From: UMGS363 sp051881815
Lineage (GTDB): Bacteria > Bacillota > Clostridia > Oscillospirales > Ruminococcaceae
Assembly: GCA_051881815.1 (NCBI GenBank)
Contig: JBJEQP010000096.1
Span: forward strand, 1-38,536
Direction: 5' to 3'
Length of the DNA stretch: 38,536 nt
Shown here: positions 7,296-16,770 of the stretch, piece after piece
Position numbering within the stretch: the first letter of the stretch is position 1
How the letters are laid out: each line of letters starts with the position of its first letter
Program-made: the position numbers and the translations under genes
The notes under the pieces: model-generated
Database searches by the model: none
What the model saw: only the letters and a program-made list of their open reading frames with translations
What the model was told of the DNA's origin: nothing

Positions 7296-8405
7296 TCACA
7301 CCAACATACTCACCTTTTCAAGTGCTGCTGCAATTACCTGATCCATATCATAGTATTTGTATTCGCCAAGTCGGCCTCCAAAGATTACTTTTTCTTCTTT
7401 TTCAGCCAAGGCTTTATATTCAGCATACAGTTTTCCGTTTTTTTCATCATTCACCGGATAATACGGCTCATCACCCGGTTTCCACTCGGAACTATACTCG
7501 CGTGAGATTATTGTTTTCGGCATTTCTTTGCCTTCCTCGTCTTTTCCGAACTCGAACCACTTATGTTCAATTATGCGAGTCCAAGGTGTCTCTACATCTG
7601 TATAATTTACTGCAGCATTCCCCTGGAAGTTGGGTATATCAAGTACCTCATTCTCAAATCTAACGGAACGATATTCAAGCGTACCAATTGAGTAATTGAA
7701 ATAAGCGTCGATCGGACCTGTGTAGATCACACGGTCAGCTTCATCAGCTAATTCCCTATGCTTGAAAAAATCAACTTTCGTTCTAACTTCTATTCCCTCC
7801 AGCATATTCTGAACCATATTTGTGTAACCGCCCACAGGAATTCCCTGATAGAGGGCATTAAAGTAGTTGTTGTCAAAGGTTAACCGTACAGGCAGACGTT
7901 TGATTATAAAAGCCGGAAGTTGATCGCACGGACGTCCCCACTGTTTCTCTGTATATCCTTTCACAAGTTTCTCGTAAACATCCCTTCCAACCAAAGAGAT
8001 AGCCTGTTCTTCCAGATTTTTCGGTTCACCTACTATTTCCTTGCGCTGTTCTTTGAGCTTTGCTGCCGCTTCTTCAGGTGTCACTACTCCCCACATCTTA
8101 TTAAAGGTATACATATTAAACGGCAAGGAGTACAGTTCACCGTGATAATTTGCTACAGGAGAATTTGTGAAACGATTAAAAGATGCAAAACGCTGTACAA
8201 AATCCCAGACGGTTGAATTGTTGGTATGGAAAATGTGCGCTCCGTATTTATGAACATTGATACCCTCTATCTTTTCAGTGTAAACATTTCCGGCTACATG
8301 GTTTCTCTTGTCGATTACAAGTACCTTCTTTCCTGCATCGGACAATACTCTTGCACAAACTGATCCGTAGAGACCTGCGCCTACAATAAGGTAATCGTAA
8401 ATCAT
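7296..8405 (-). CDS. glf: UDP-galactopyranose mutase
   Basis: This flavoenzyme interconverts UDP-galactopyranose and UDP-galactofuranose, the donor for galactofuranose in surface glycans. The FAD-binding 'LIVGAGLYGSVCARVL' opens the protein, followed by 'VIDKRNHVAGNVYTE', 'KYGAHIFHTNN' and 'FNNYFNALYQGIPVGGYT'-like segments that are standard for bacterial Glf. At 369 residues it is full length. Two ATG codons are adjacent (8408 and 8405). The one at 8405 is five bases from GGAGG while the first is only two away, so 8405 is chosen. It follows the acyltransferase gene after 11 bases. It implies galactofuranose in the polysaccharide. Confidence 0.96.
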   Translation of the reverse strand: MIYDYLIVGAGLYGSVCARVLSDAGKKVLVIDKRNHVAGNVYTEKIEGINVHKYGAHIFHTNNSTVWDFVQRFASFNRFTNSPVANYHGELYSLPFNMYTFNKMWGVVTPEEAAAKLKEQRKEIVGEPKNLEEQAISLVGRDVYEKLVKGYTEKQWGRPCDQLPAFIIKRLPVRLTFDNNYFNALYQGIPVGGYTNMVQNMLEGIEVRTKVDFFKHRELADEADRVIYTGPIDAYFNYSIGTLEYRSVRFENEVLDIPNFQGNAAVNYTDVETPWTRIIEHKWFEFGKDEEGKEMPKTIISREYSSEWKPGDEPYYPVNDEKNGKLYAEYKALAEKEEKVIFGGRLGEYKYYDMDQVIAAALEKVSMLV

Positions 8406-8416
8406 CATATCCTCCT

Positions 8417-9505
8417 TTATGTTTTGTATTTCATTATTATTTCAGATATTTTTCTATTGAACACTTGCCATATCAAAGCGGCAATAAAAGTAGCACTAAA
8501 CGCTATGACCGCTATGATCCACTTGTTCTCTGTCATATACTCTGCCGCTTTTATGCAGATCTGATGGATAAGAAATGCTTCGGCACTGATGTTTCCAATC
8601 CAAATTAATACTTTGCTTTCAGTCAGAAACTTTGAAACTACTCCCTTATTCACAGCAAATAGATAAACACAGACAACGCTTGTCGGAAGCCAGAAAAGAG
8701 TCAACATCCAGTTTGTGTTATGTAAAATTCCGCTATTATAGAGTATAACCTGAACGGCCATCATAATAATAACTGCTATCTCAGATACTGAACAAAAAAG
8801 CTCGGATTTTTTGTTATTTTCCGTCACAAAAACATATCCGGCTACTAGTCCAATGATAAAATCACCTGCCCGATATAAGGGAAAAATATAGGTGACCCAT
8901 TTCTGAAATGCACTTGTCCATCCCCAATACTGCTTTCCAATGTCAAGAATCACAGCTATAAGTATCATCAATACAATAGTAGCGCAAGCAAGCGTTCCGA
9001 TTCTCCTCTTCTTCTTCGACTGAATCGTCTTAAAAACCCAAGGAAAAATAAAATAAGAAAATGCAGATGTAGACAAATACCAGGAAACTGCGTTGAAAGA
9101 GAAATAGCCTTCTCTCCACGGTATCCAGCTTTGAAGAAGTGATCCGTTTGCTACAAAATAAGCGACTTGCTCAGCTATCTCCTTTCCTGAAGCTTTATTC
9201 AAAAACAATCCTGAAAAGACAATAAATGCTACAAACAAGAGCAGAAAAACGTGAAGGGGATATAGCTTTTTGATTTTATTCCAAGCAAATCTGAAATTGT
9301 TTACAATGCCGGGTTCCGGCGTTTTCTCAGGTTTGTCCATATAGGAATAGGTCATACAAAACCCGGAAAGCACAAGAAACAAAGACACTCCGATAGGCCC
9401 TGTGGCTATCAAACCAACATGGGAAAAAAAAATCATTATAAATGCTATTGCTCTTATTATCTGAATAGATTCTATCCGCTGCTGTTTCTTGTTCAAATCG
9501 TTCAC
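8417..9505 (-). CDS. Membrane acyltransferase, family 3 (OafA-like)
   Basis: This is a 362-residue polytopic membrane acyltransferase. The family signature is R18 in 'IQIIRAIAF' and H29 in 'FFSHVG', followed by 'VSLFLVLSGF'. It begins with GTG overlapping the rmlB stop by four bases (GTGA), so translation is probably coupled. Position inside the operon suggests it acylates a residue of this repeat unit during or after export. It differs from the two AT-rich family 3 genes at 1454 and 3108 in composition and in being inside the operon. The acyl group and acceptor are unknown. Confidence 0.88.
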   Translation of the reverse strand: MNDLNKKQQRIESIQIIRAIAFIMIFFSHVGLIATGPIGVSLFLVLSGFCMTYSYMDKPEKTPEPGIVNNFRFAWNKIKKLYPLHVFLLLFVAFIVFSGLFLNKASGKEIAEQVAYFVANGSLLQSWIPWREGYFSFNAVSWYLSTSAFSYFIFPWVFKTIQSKKKRRIGTLACATIVLMILIAVILDIGKQYWGWTSAFQKWVTYIFPLYRAGDFIIGLVAGYVFVTENNKKSELFCSVSEIAVIIMMAVQVILYNSGILHNTNWMLTLFWLPTSVVCVYLFAVNKGVVSKFLTESKVLIWIGNISAEAFLIHQICIKAAEYMTENKWIIAVIAFSATFIAALIWQVFNRKISEIIMKYKT

Positions 9506-10521
9506 CTATTCCCGTACATTTTCCGATAATAGTTTTGATAATCTCCGCTAATGATCTCTTCCCACCAAGGTTTATTGTCAAGATACCACTGAATAGTCTT
9601 CTTGATTCCGTCCTTGAATTGTGTTTCTGGAAGCCAGCCGAGTTCTTTGTGAATCTTGGTTGGATCAATAGCATAGCGCATGTCGTGACCTTTGCGATCA
9701 GCGACATAAGTAATAAGACTCTCCGGTTTTCCAAGCTCACAGCATATCAGCTTCACGATATCAATATTGGACATCTCATTGTGTCCGCCAACATTGTAGA
9801 CCTCACCAATACGGCCAGTTCTCACAATCAGATCAATTGCTTTACAGTGATCCTCCACATAGAGCCAATCCCGAACATTTTCCCCTGTTCCGTAAACAGG
9901 AAGTGGTTTGTCGTATAACGCATTGACAATCATCAGAGGGATCAGCTTCTCCGGGAAATGGTAAGGGCCGTAATTGTTTGAGCATCGGCTTATAGTCACA
10001 GGCAGACCATAAGTTCTATAATATGCGAGCACAAGCAGATCTGCTCCTGCTTTTGAGCTGCTGTATGGACTGCTGGTATGAATGGGAGTCTCTTCGGTAA
10101 AGAATAAATCAGGTCGATCAAGTGGCAAATCGCCGTATACTTCATCGGTGCTCACCTGATGATAGCGGACATTTCCGAAGGTACGGCAAGCATCCATCAT
10201 TGCTGCCGTTCCCATAATGTTGGTCTTAAGGAAAACTTCGGGGTCTTCAATAGACCTATCTACATGGCTCTCTGCCGCAAAGTTGATCACACAATCAGGC
10301 TTTTCTTCTTCAAAAAGGTTGAATACTCCCTCTCTGTCGCAAATATCGAGCTTCACAAAACGGAAATTCGACTCACTCATAACCGGAGCCAATGTGGATA
10401 GATTTCCAGCATATGTAAGCTTGTCTATGCAGACAACACGATCTTCCGGATGAACTCTGAGATGATAGAAAATATAGTTACTGCCGATAAAACCGGCACC
10501 ACCTGTCACAAATATCGTCAT
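9502..10521 (-). CDS. rmlB: dTDP-glucose 4,6-dehydratase
   Basis: This extended SDR converts dTDP-glucose to dTDP-4-keto-6-deoxyglucose. 'TGGAGFIGSN' (6-15) binds NAD. 'VSTDEVYGDL' carries the Thr-Asp-Glu proton-transfer triad, and 'YSSSKAGAD' the Tyr/Lys pair. The start was set at the ATG at 10521, seven codons inside the longest frame, because AGGAGTGATTGAA lies directly upstream. The length (339 residues) is typical. It lies many genes away from rmlA (23599-24483), with no rmlC or rmlD in the window. Together with the isomerase and aminotransferase it therefore feeds a 3-amino-3,6-dideoxyhexose rather than rhamnose. Confidence 0.96.
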   Translation of the reverse strand: MTIFVTGGAGFIGSNYIFYHLRVHPEDRVVCIDKLTYAGNLSTLAPVMSESNFRFVKLDICDREGVFNLFEEEKPDCVINFAAESHVDRSIEDPEVFLKTNIMGTAAMMDACRTFGNVRYHQVSTDEVYGDLPLDRPDLFFTEETPIHTSSPYSSSKAGADLLVLAYYRTYGLPVTISRCSNNYGPYHFPEKLIPLMIVNALYDKPLPVYGTGENVRDWLYVEDHCKAIDLIVRTGRIGEVYNVGGHNEMSNIDIVKLICCELGKPESLITYVADRKGHDMRYAIDPTKIHKELGWLPETQFKDGIKKTIQWYLDNKPWWEEIISGDYQNYYRKMYGNR

Positions 10522-10691
10522 TTCAATCACTCCTAACAAAAAATCATTTCTTCACGCACATCCATCGATTTACCTTTTCCCAAGATAAGGAATCTTGAGG
10601 ACAGTGATTTATCGTATTTGCCAAAAAGGGCTGCAGTATTTTGCAATTTGCTTAATTGACATTACGATAAAGCTAAAAAAATCGAAAAAAA

Positions 10692-11681
10692 TTATAAAAA
10701 ACGTCTTACAGTTCTGTAAATCTTGCTTTTTCCAATGGTCCATTTAAGCCTATGAAGTCTGTTGGATGCCTCATGCAAACCATTTTTCTTGAAATCCTGA
10801 TCAAAGTGTTCCCAGTATTTGTTTCTTTCTCTGATCTTATAGTAATTAACGTTTTTCTTTAATGCAGAATCAATATCAGTTTCACCCAGAACAAATCCAT
10901 CTGTATCCATTGTTTCCAGCAGCTTACGTCCTTTTTCATTATTGCAGATTATCAGAGATGTTCCAAATTTATTATATTGTTCCATTCCCGGATTCAACCC
11001 ATAAAAATCTCCGACTGTCAATTCCGACTGATGCTCAGGACCCTTATATTGACATTTATAGCACATTGTCCTGCAATAAAAATTAAATGCATATCCATAG
11101 TCTGTTTTGTAAAACGGCTTACTGTATTTTCTGCCGTTAGCAAAACAAACTGAAACAATGTAAGGCTGCCATCCATTCTTTTTTCCGCGCAGTGTCATTG
11201 CCGTAACTTTGGAACTATATTTATCTTCTAAATATTCAACAAATTGTTTTTGAATGTCCGAATAAGTAGAACCGTGACATATCAGATCTACTGTATATAG
11301 ATTATCGGTTGGATCATTTTTTTTAGTTAGGATTTTTTTCAGAGCACCAACATCGCAGCCTAACCCGGAAAACAAAACGGTTTTTTTCTCTTTAAGATCT
11401 GAAGAAACAAGATCAAAAACATTGTTTTTCGTTCCATCTGCATTGCATACCATTTTATTGGAAACTATGTATTTTGATCCCTTGATACTTTTTAAATCAT
11501 CAACAGAAGTTATTCTGTAATACTCTGCTCCTTTGAAGTCTTTAGTAAATCCCACACCATAAACTACGCCGCCTTTTTCAATGATAGATGTACTGATAGC
11601 TGTCAGAGCACCGCCTGAAGCGGACTGTAATAGCATTGATTCATTATTATAGTATCCATAATATCCAATTGGGTAATCCAT
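10692..11681 (-). CDS. FrhB/FdhB-like (coenzyme F420 hydrogenase beta subunit family) protein
   Basis: This 329-residue protein is of the family annotated as coenzyme F420 hydrogenase/dehydrogenase beta subunit. Marks seen are 'SASGGALTAIS' near the start, 'FSGLGCDVGALKKIL' in place of the usual GTPCQ region, 'DLICHGS' and a 'CRTMCYKCQYKG' cysteine cluster that could bind an Fe-S centre. It lacks the N-terminal ferredoxin domain of longer members. In Bacillota polysaccharide loci such proteins often sit beside pyruvyltransferases, as here (wzx is the only gene between). Its biochemical role there is not established. Redox work on a sugar or on the pyruvyl group is a guess. AAGGAG precedes the ATG by ten bases. 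Confidence 0.8.
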   Translation of the reverse strand: MDYPIGYYGYYNNESMLLQSASGGALTAISTSIIEKGGVVYGVGFTKDFKGAEYYRITSVDDLKSIKGSKYIVSNKMVCNADGTKNNVFDLVSSDLKEKKTVLFSGLGCDVGALKKILTKKNDPTDNLYTVDLICHGSTYSDIQKQFVEYLEDKYSSKVTAMTLRGKKNGWQPYIVSVCFANGRKYSKPFYKTDYGYAFNFYCRTMCYKCQYKGPEHQSELTVGDFYGLNPGMEQYNKFGTSLIICNNEKGRKLLETMDTDGFVLGETDIDSALKKNVNYYKIRERNKYWEHFDQDFKKNGLHEASNRLHRLKWTIGKSKIYRTVRRFL

Positions 11682-11697
11682 ATAAGCATTGCTCCTT

Positions 11698-13167
11698 TTA
11701 TGCCTTATTTCTATGTTTTTTTAATCTGGAAATAGCAATCGTATATAGCATATCTTTGGAGATCTTAAGCCAGAGAACTGATAATCCCATATATATAACA
11801 GCACCTGTTAAGATCTGCAGACAAAGCATAATCACACCGGACAACGGAATAAAGCTTATTAAACGAACGCCGCCATACATAACAGCACCAATGATCGAAA
11901 AAACAATCAGATCTTTCAAAAATATCTTGTAGCAGATATGTTTGCGAAGCGCAATAAACTGAATTAAAACAACAAGTAATTCGGAAATTACAGTAGCAAT
12001 CACAGCTCCAATAGCATCATATTTTGGGATAAGAATTGCATTAAATACAATATTGGTCAACAATGCGCTAAGCGTAGTTAAAATAAACAGCTTTGTCATG
12101 TAATGCGGAAGTATATAGGTCTTCCTGATCATAGCTGAAAAAGCAAGAAGTACAATCGTCGGAGCGATCATTTTCAACAGCAAAACGCATGGATTGAATC
12201 TGTCGCCCAAAAATATAGGAACAAAATTATCCGCCACTGAAGAGATGCCGAAAGCAAATGCTACCGAAAGGATCATATTTATCCTTATCGTATAGTTCAT
12301 AAGTTCTTTTGCTGCACTTTCATCGCCTTTTGCCAACAAATTGGTCTCTCGCGGGAGAAGTACATCTCCCAATGCAGTATTGAAGACAACAAGCATCATA
12401 TATATCTTATCAGTATTCTCATAAAAACCTACTTGTTCAAGTGTATTAAGGCTTCCAAGCATTACTTTATCAATATGCCTCAGCATTAAATTTGCGGCAT
12501 ACGGAATAAACATAATCAGTAACGGTTTAAGATTCTTCGCAATTGTATTCATATCCGGCGCTCTGAATTTAACATATCTTGGCGCAAGGATAAATAACGT
12601 CAATTCACTCAAAAAATTAGAAACACCTGCAAACAAAAGTGCATAGATCAATGTGTCATTTGAGGAGTGGACAGTCAAAAACACCAGGATTACAACAATT
12701 ACTTTTACGATCACACTTCTGATAACTGTAATATTAAAATGCTCCAGTCCTTGAAACAGCCACCTTACATTTAATGTGCTGGATAAAATATAAAAGACCA
12801 TTACCAATGACATCAAAGAATCATTGCGATTAATAAATCCTCCAAGCACACCAGTAATATATATCACAACAGATACTAAAGATGAACCGCACACAATATA
12901 AAACAAATTAGAAAATGTGCTGTTAAGCTTTTCCGGATCATCCTTTACAGAAGCGATCTGCCTGCTTCCATAAACATTAATACCTAAGCTGGCAAAAACC
13001 ACAAAATAGTAAGCTATTGATCTTGCATACGAAAATCTTCCTATTTCCACCGGACCAAGACATCTGGAAATATAAGGGGTGGTTATCAATGGTGTCACAA
13101 TAGTCAATAGCTCATTTAACAGTTGAAAAAAAATATTATACCGCAATTTTGGGCTGTTGCTTTTCAT
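11698..13167 (-). CDS. wzx: Wzx-type polysaccharide flippase
   Basis: This roughly 489-residue integral membrane protein has 12-14 hydrophobic segments and the MATE/PST opening 'ELLTIVTPLITTPYISRCLG' with 'IGRFSYARSIAYYF'. It moves undecaprenyl-linked repeat units across the membrane. A GTG at 13170 and an ATG at 13167 are adjacent. Either overlaps the pyruvyltransferase stop (TGATG), so the two are translationally coupled. It lies in the middle of the glycan assembly genes, consistent with Wzx/Wzy-dependent export. Confidence 0.92.
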   Translation of the reverse strand: MKSNSPKLRYNIFFQLLNELLTIVTPLITTPYISRCLGPVEIGRFSYARSIAYYFVVFASLGINVYGSRQIASVKDDPEKLNSTFSNLFYIVCGSSLVSVVIYITGVLGGFINRNDSLMSLVMVFYILSSTLNVRWLFQGLEHFNITVIRSVIVKVIVVILVFLTVHSSNDTLIYALLFAGVSNFLSELTLFILAPRYVKFRAPDMNTIAKNLKPLLIMFIPYAANLMLRHIDKVMLGSLNTLEQVGFYENTDKIYMMLVVFNTALGDVLLPRETNLLAKGDESAAKELMNYTIRINMILSVAFAFGISSVADNFVPIFLGDRFNPCVLLLKMIAPTIVLLAFSAMIRKTYILPHYMTKLFILTTLSALLTNIVFNAILIPKYDAIGAVIATVISELLVVLIQFIALRKHICYKIFLKDLIVFSIIGAVMYGGVRLISFIPLSGVIMLCLQILTGAVIYMGLSVLWLKISKDMLYTIAISRLKKHRNKA

Positions 13168-14351
13168 CACATTTCTTCTTTCTCTATGGAATGGCTATAT
13201 GTCAATACTTGTTTCAAATATGAATCGGACCGTCTTCTCTCATCATTTATGATACTATCAATTTCATCCCAATCTGCACTGCACTTCGTTTCATAATTAC
13301 CATTTTCTATGCCGGAATTCGGAATAACTCTGTCAACGATGCCGAATAATTCAAGCAAGCCCTCAATTCTGGAAAAAGCGATTTTATTTGCTGATGACGA
13401 AAAAAAAGATTTGTGGAGGATAATTGAAAAAACTGTTGCGTGAAAAGAATCCGTAAAAATAAACTCTGCATTATCTATTATAGAAATAAACTGTTCTGGG
13501 CTCGCATCAACAATTTTCAAATCGCCAAAATTGTCTTCAAAGTCTTTTTTAACATATCCCATTGAAGGGAACGTAACGATCTTATAATGATTCTGCCTTG
13601 CAAACATAGTAATGCTGTCAGCTAATTGCTTATTGCCTGTTATCAAATATACAAAAATATATTTATCGGATATCGGATAATCGACGGATAATTTTCGCCA
13701 TTGTTCTTTACTCAACAAAAAAACAGGATCAACAGAACAAATAATATCTTCTCTCCCTGTAAGCTGCTTGAAATAATCAACCGCACTTTTTTCTCTCAAC
13801 GAAATGAAATCAAATGATTTCAGAGCTTTCCTTGCATATTCTTCCTGCCTATCGTTAAGTTTTTCAATGCCCATGCTTGCAGCATAGCTTGCTTTCGTTG
13901 CACCATTGCTGATCATTTTCAGCCAATAATAGTCTATTAGTTTTTCTTCCTTATTCGGTCGAAAGATCTGATCACTTCCCGCAATGAATACATCAAACTG
14001 ATCTTGCAGATCATCCAACTGCGTAGAAAGATACTTATTGGTATGGGGAACAGACATACGAAAATCCATAAAGAATTCTCTGCGCTTTTTTATATCTTTT
14101 CTTGCAAGAATTCCCGGGATATCTGATTTTATAGTATTAATAAGCTTTTTGATCTTGAAATGCGACAACAAGTCAAAATACTTCCTTTTAAGACTTGGAA
14201 CATCATTCACTACATAAAGTGTTTTTGTTTCATATCCCATTCCATTTATATAAGCATTCAAGGCATAAGCCTGAAGTACTGCACCATAATTGACCGTAGA
14301 TGAATAGTTGGTAACAATGCATACTTTTTTATTGTGCTTCTCCACAATCAT
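13167..14351 (-). CDS. Polysaccharide pyruvyl transferase
   Basis: This 394-residue member of the pyruvyltransferase family (PF04230) adds ketal-linked pyruvate from PEP to a sugar. Family features are 'NYGAVLQAYALNAY' at the N-terminus, 'DVFIAGSDQIFRP' in the middle, 'SLREKSAVDYF' and a C-terminal 'FTDSFHATVFSIILHK', where S and H are typical conserved positions. AAGGAG precedes the ATG. The start overlaps wzy by 23 bases and the end overlaps wzx. It gives the polymer an additional negative charge, along with the nonulosonic acid. Confidence 0.92.
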   Translation of the reverse strand: MIVEKHNKKVCIVTNYSSTVNYGAVLQAYALNAYINGMGYETKTLYVVNDVPSLKRKYFDLLSHFKIKKLINTIKSDIPGILARKDIKKRREFFMDFRMSVPHTNKYLSTQLDDLQDQFDVFIAGSDQIFRPNKEEKLIDYYWLKMISNGATKASYAASMGIEKLNDRQEEYARKALKSFDFISLREKSAVDYFKQLTGREDIICSVDPVFLLSKEQWRKLSVDYPISDKYIFVYLITGNKQLADSITMFARQNHYKIVTFPSMGYVKKDFEDNFGDLKIVDASPEQFISIIDNAEFIFTDSFHATVFSIILHKSFFSSSANKIAFSRIEGLLELFGIVDRVIPNSGIENGNYETKCSADWDEIDSIINDERRRSDSYLKQVLTYSHSIEKEEM

Positions 14352-15555
14352 CTTTTCTCCTTCGAATATTCTCCAATTCGTTCAGATTTACTAATAACAA
14401 TAAAGGCATATAGTAAAAAGGCTGATACAACGTTGGAGAAGCAATACCCATGATAAAAATAATAAAAACAGTAAAGACCAGGAACAAATAAGAATAATGC
14501 ACGTTTTTAGAATTCTTTGTTATTATCTTTGATCCTTTAACTAAACTTGAGCTCAAAAACATCAAATATATGATCAACCCGACAAAACCTGTCTGTATAA
14601 CAACTTCCATAAACATATTATGAGAAGATATTAACACTCCTTTATAAAACTCATTAATTGGCATCAATCCTGTCGAGTCAACTCCGTATCCATAAATTGG
14701 CGACCTTTTTATATTGTTTATTGTAGATTCCCAGATATAATATCTTCCGGATAACGATGTATCTCGTCCGAATTTTTCAAGTATTCCGGAAATCAAATCA
14801 CCCTTCAATCCGACAAAAACTACGAAAACATATACTACTATGTATACGACAGTCAGTTTTTTCTGCGAAAAAAACTCCGAGATCCTTTTTCCAAAAATAA
14901 AGATCATATAGATTAATAATATTACAAGTCCGATTATTGACTTAACTGCCCATGATCTAATAATAGACATCAAGCAGATTATTGAAACAAAATAAGTCCA
15001 TGCTGTTATTTTATTATGATCAAGAATATCCAGCATAACGCATAGCGAAATATATGCAGTATAGAAATATCCAAGATAATTATCGGAGATGAAAAATGTT
15101 TCATAATTGCCGCCACCGGTCATTCCGTAAAATGACTGATCAATGAATTGCTGAGCAGTAGTCAAAAAAATCAATACTGTCATGAAGCTTCTGGAAACTT
15201 TTAACAGTTCTAATTTTCCGCATTTTATAAAGTATTCATTTATGATAATAAAAGCTAATACTCTTACTCCATACAAAACAGCAAAGAAGGGGGAGATCCT
15301 GTTAAGCAGGCAACTGCTGATCAATACAACTGTATAAAGTAACCATATCGCTGAAGTAGAACTCCATTTCTGTTTTTTTAAAAAACAGTACAGGATAATG
15401 CCAAAAGAAACACACAACGAAATAAGATTATATACTTTTACGGTAATAATCTGTGTAATTGCATAAACTGGAATAAATTGAAAAATAATAAATAAAGCCA
15501 GCAGATCTACTGTTGAGATTTTCAAGCTCTTACGGATTTTTAAGATCATGATCAT
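14329..15555 (-). CDS. wzy: O-antigen polymerase/ligase-like protein (Wzy)
   Basis: This 408-residue membrane protein has about 11-12 hydrophobic segments. The Wzy_C-type signature is present near the C-terminus: 'GRYYIWESTINNIKRSPI' followed by 'SSHNMFMEVVIQTGFVGL'. It joins exported repeat units into polymer at the outer face of the membrane. AGAGGAA precedes the ATG, and it overlaps both neighbours (26 bases or less upstream, 23 downstream). The locus also has an EpsG-type polymerase at 26886-28184, so two candidate polymerases exist. Confidence 0.85.
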   Translation of the reverse strand: MIMILKIRKSLKISTVDLLALFIIFQFIPVYAITQIITVKVYNLISLCVSFGIILYCFLKKQKWSSTSAIWLLYTVVLISSCLLNRISPFFAVLYGVRVLAFIIINEYFIKCGKLELLKVSRSFMTVLIFLTTAQQFIDQSFYGMTGGGNYETFFISDNYLGYFYTAYISLCVMLDILDHNKITAWTYFVSIICLMSIIRSWAVKSIIGLVILLIYMIFIFGKRISEFFSQKKLTVVYIVVYVFVVFVGLKGDLISGILEKFGRDTSLSGRYYIWESTINNIKRSPIYGYGVDSTGLMPINEFYKGVLISSHNMFMEVVIQTGFVGLIIYLMFLSSSLVKGSKIITKNSKNVHYSYLFLVFTVFIIFIMGIASPTLYQPFYYMPLLLLVNLNELENIRRRKDDCGEAQ

Positions 15556-16738
15556 GTTCCTCTTTTGATCGTTTTATCAAAGAAATTGTTTTTGTTATCT
15601 CCTGCAATTCTGAAGGGCATGCTACCAATGAATTGAAAGCAGAATAAAACCTCAAACAATCATTTTTCATTCGATCGCCCACATTTTCACTGATCATTTT
15701 TGAAAGCGAAACCGTTTTTATACCAAAAAAAGTCTGTGCAGTAACTAATGTGGTACTTGAAAAACCGATCAGCATTAAGGGATGCGCCTCGATTGATGCA
15801 AAAAGAGTCTCCTGGCTGATGCTTTTATTCAGATCAATAACAATCCCTTGGATCGCCTCATATCTGTCTAAACGCATCTCACGAGGATGTGGTTTTATCA
15901 CGCACTTACAGTTCAGGCTGTTACAGATCTTGGAAATACTTTCAATAATCATTATATCTTCATCATTTTTGATCTGACCCATTTCAAAAAAGGGTTGCGT
16001 GTTAATAACGACTGCCCTGTTATATAGTTCAGATTCTTCTTCAGGAATATTTTCTTTTGTAAGATTCAATATAGCAGAATAGCACTTTGCTACATCACTC
16101 CTTTTTAAAACCGTATTCTCATTTTTTTCAAACAGCTGAAAATCTATCACAATGCCCTTTTTCTTCATTGCTCCGAATAAAATAGGTTTTTTTACAAGAT
16201 GATTATATCGGATCTTCAGTCTTTTCAAAGTATTTCTATGGTATGATAACGCTTCATCAATCATTTCTTTTCGTGAACGCATATAAGAACCAATTCCTTC
16301 GTCAATCATGACAACAGAAGCATTCCTTTTAAGTTCATTTGTCAAAAAAGCATAAATATTGAAATTTGGCTCAAGGCACTGTAGGATATACACTTTTTCA
16401 CCATTTGTCTCTTTATTTTCGCAAATGCAAGCACGCCATATATTGAATGAATTCTGTAATTTTTCTGTCAGCGTCTTCTTATTTGCGAAATGATCATATT
16501 TGATAAATTTCAAATCATCACAGATAAGAAATCTGTGTTCTTCGTCTATAACATAACCATATTGAGCATTCCGTTCTATGCATACAAATCCTTTAGGCGA
16601 AACTCCTAGCTCTATTAAATGGTATAAAAATGCATTTACACCATGCAGCTGCCACGGTGATTTTATAAAAGCAATGACATTCAAATCGAGGTTTTTCTTT
16701 ATAAGCTCTTTCAAATCATCATAACTGTATATATCCAT
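15530..16738 (-). CDS. Predicted GT-B sialyltransferase-like (nonulosonyl) transferase
   Basis: From the ATG at 16738 the product has 402 residues. This start is preferred over longer frames that run into the upstream glycosyltransferase: GGAG/CCGGA lies just before it, and 16756 or 16843 lack a ribosome site. Motifs common to bacterial GT-B sialyltransferases are visible: an acidic-acidic-Gly 'DEG' at 146-148, 'KPHP' ending at 285 (the HP motif) and 'SS' at 327-328. This pattern is shared by the GT52 and polysialyltransferase families. It fits the presence of neuB and neuA in the same run, which would otherwise lack a user for the CMP-sugar. The overall sequence is divergent and the family call is an inference. 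It could be another GT-B enzyme such as a glycerophosphotransferase. Confidence 0.6.
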   Translation of the reverse strand: MDIYSYDDLKELIKKNLDLNVIAFIKSPWQLHGVNAFLYHLIELGVSPKGFVCIERNAQYGYVIDEEHRFLICDDLKFIKYDHFANKKTLTEKLQNSFNIWRACICENKETNGEKVYILQCLEPNFNIYAFLTNELKRNASVVMIDEGIGSYMRSRKEMIDEALSYHRNTLKRLKIRYNHLVKKPILFGAMKKKGIVIDFQLFEKNENTVLKRSDVAKCYSAILNLTKENIPEEESELYNRAVVINTQPFFEMGQIKNDEDIMIIESISKICNSLNCKCVIKPHPREMRLDRYEAIQGIVIDLNKSISQETLFASIEAHPLMLIGFSSTTLVTAQTFFGIKTVSLSKMISENVGDRMKNDCLRFYSAFNSLVACPSELQEITKTISLIKRSKEEHDHDLKNP

Positions 16739-16770
16739 AGATTTTCCGGACTCCATAAATATTTTGAATT

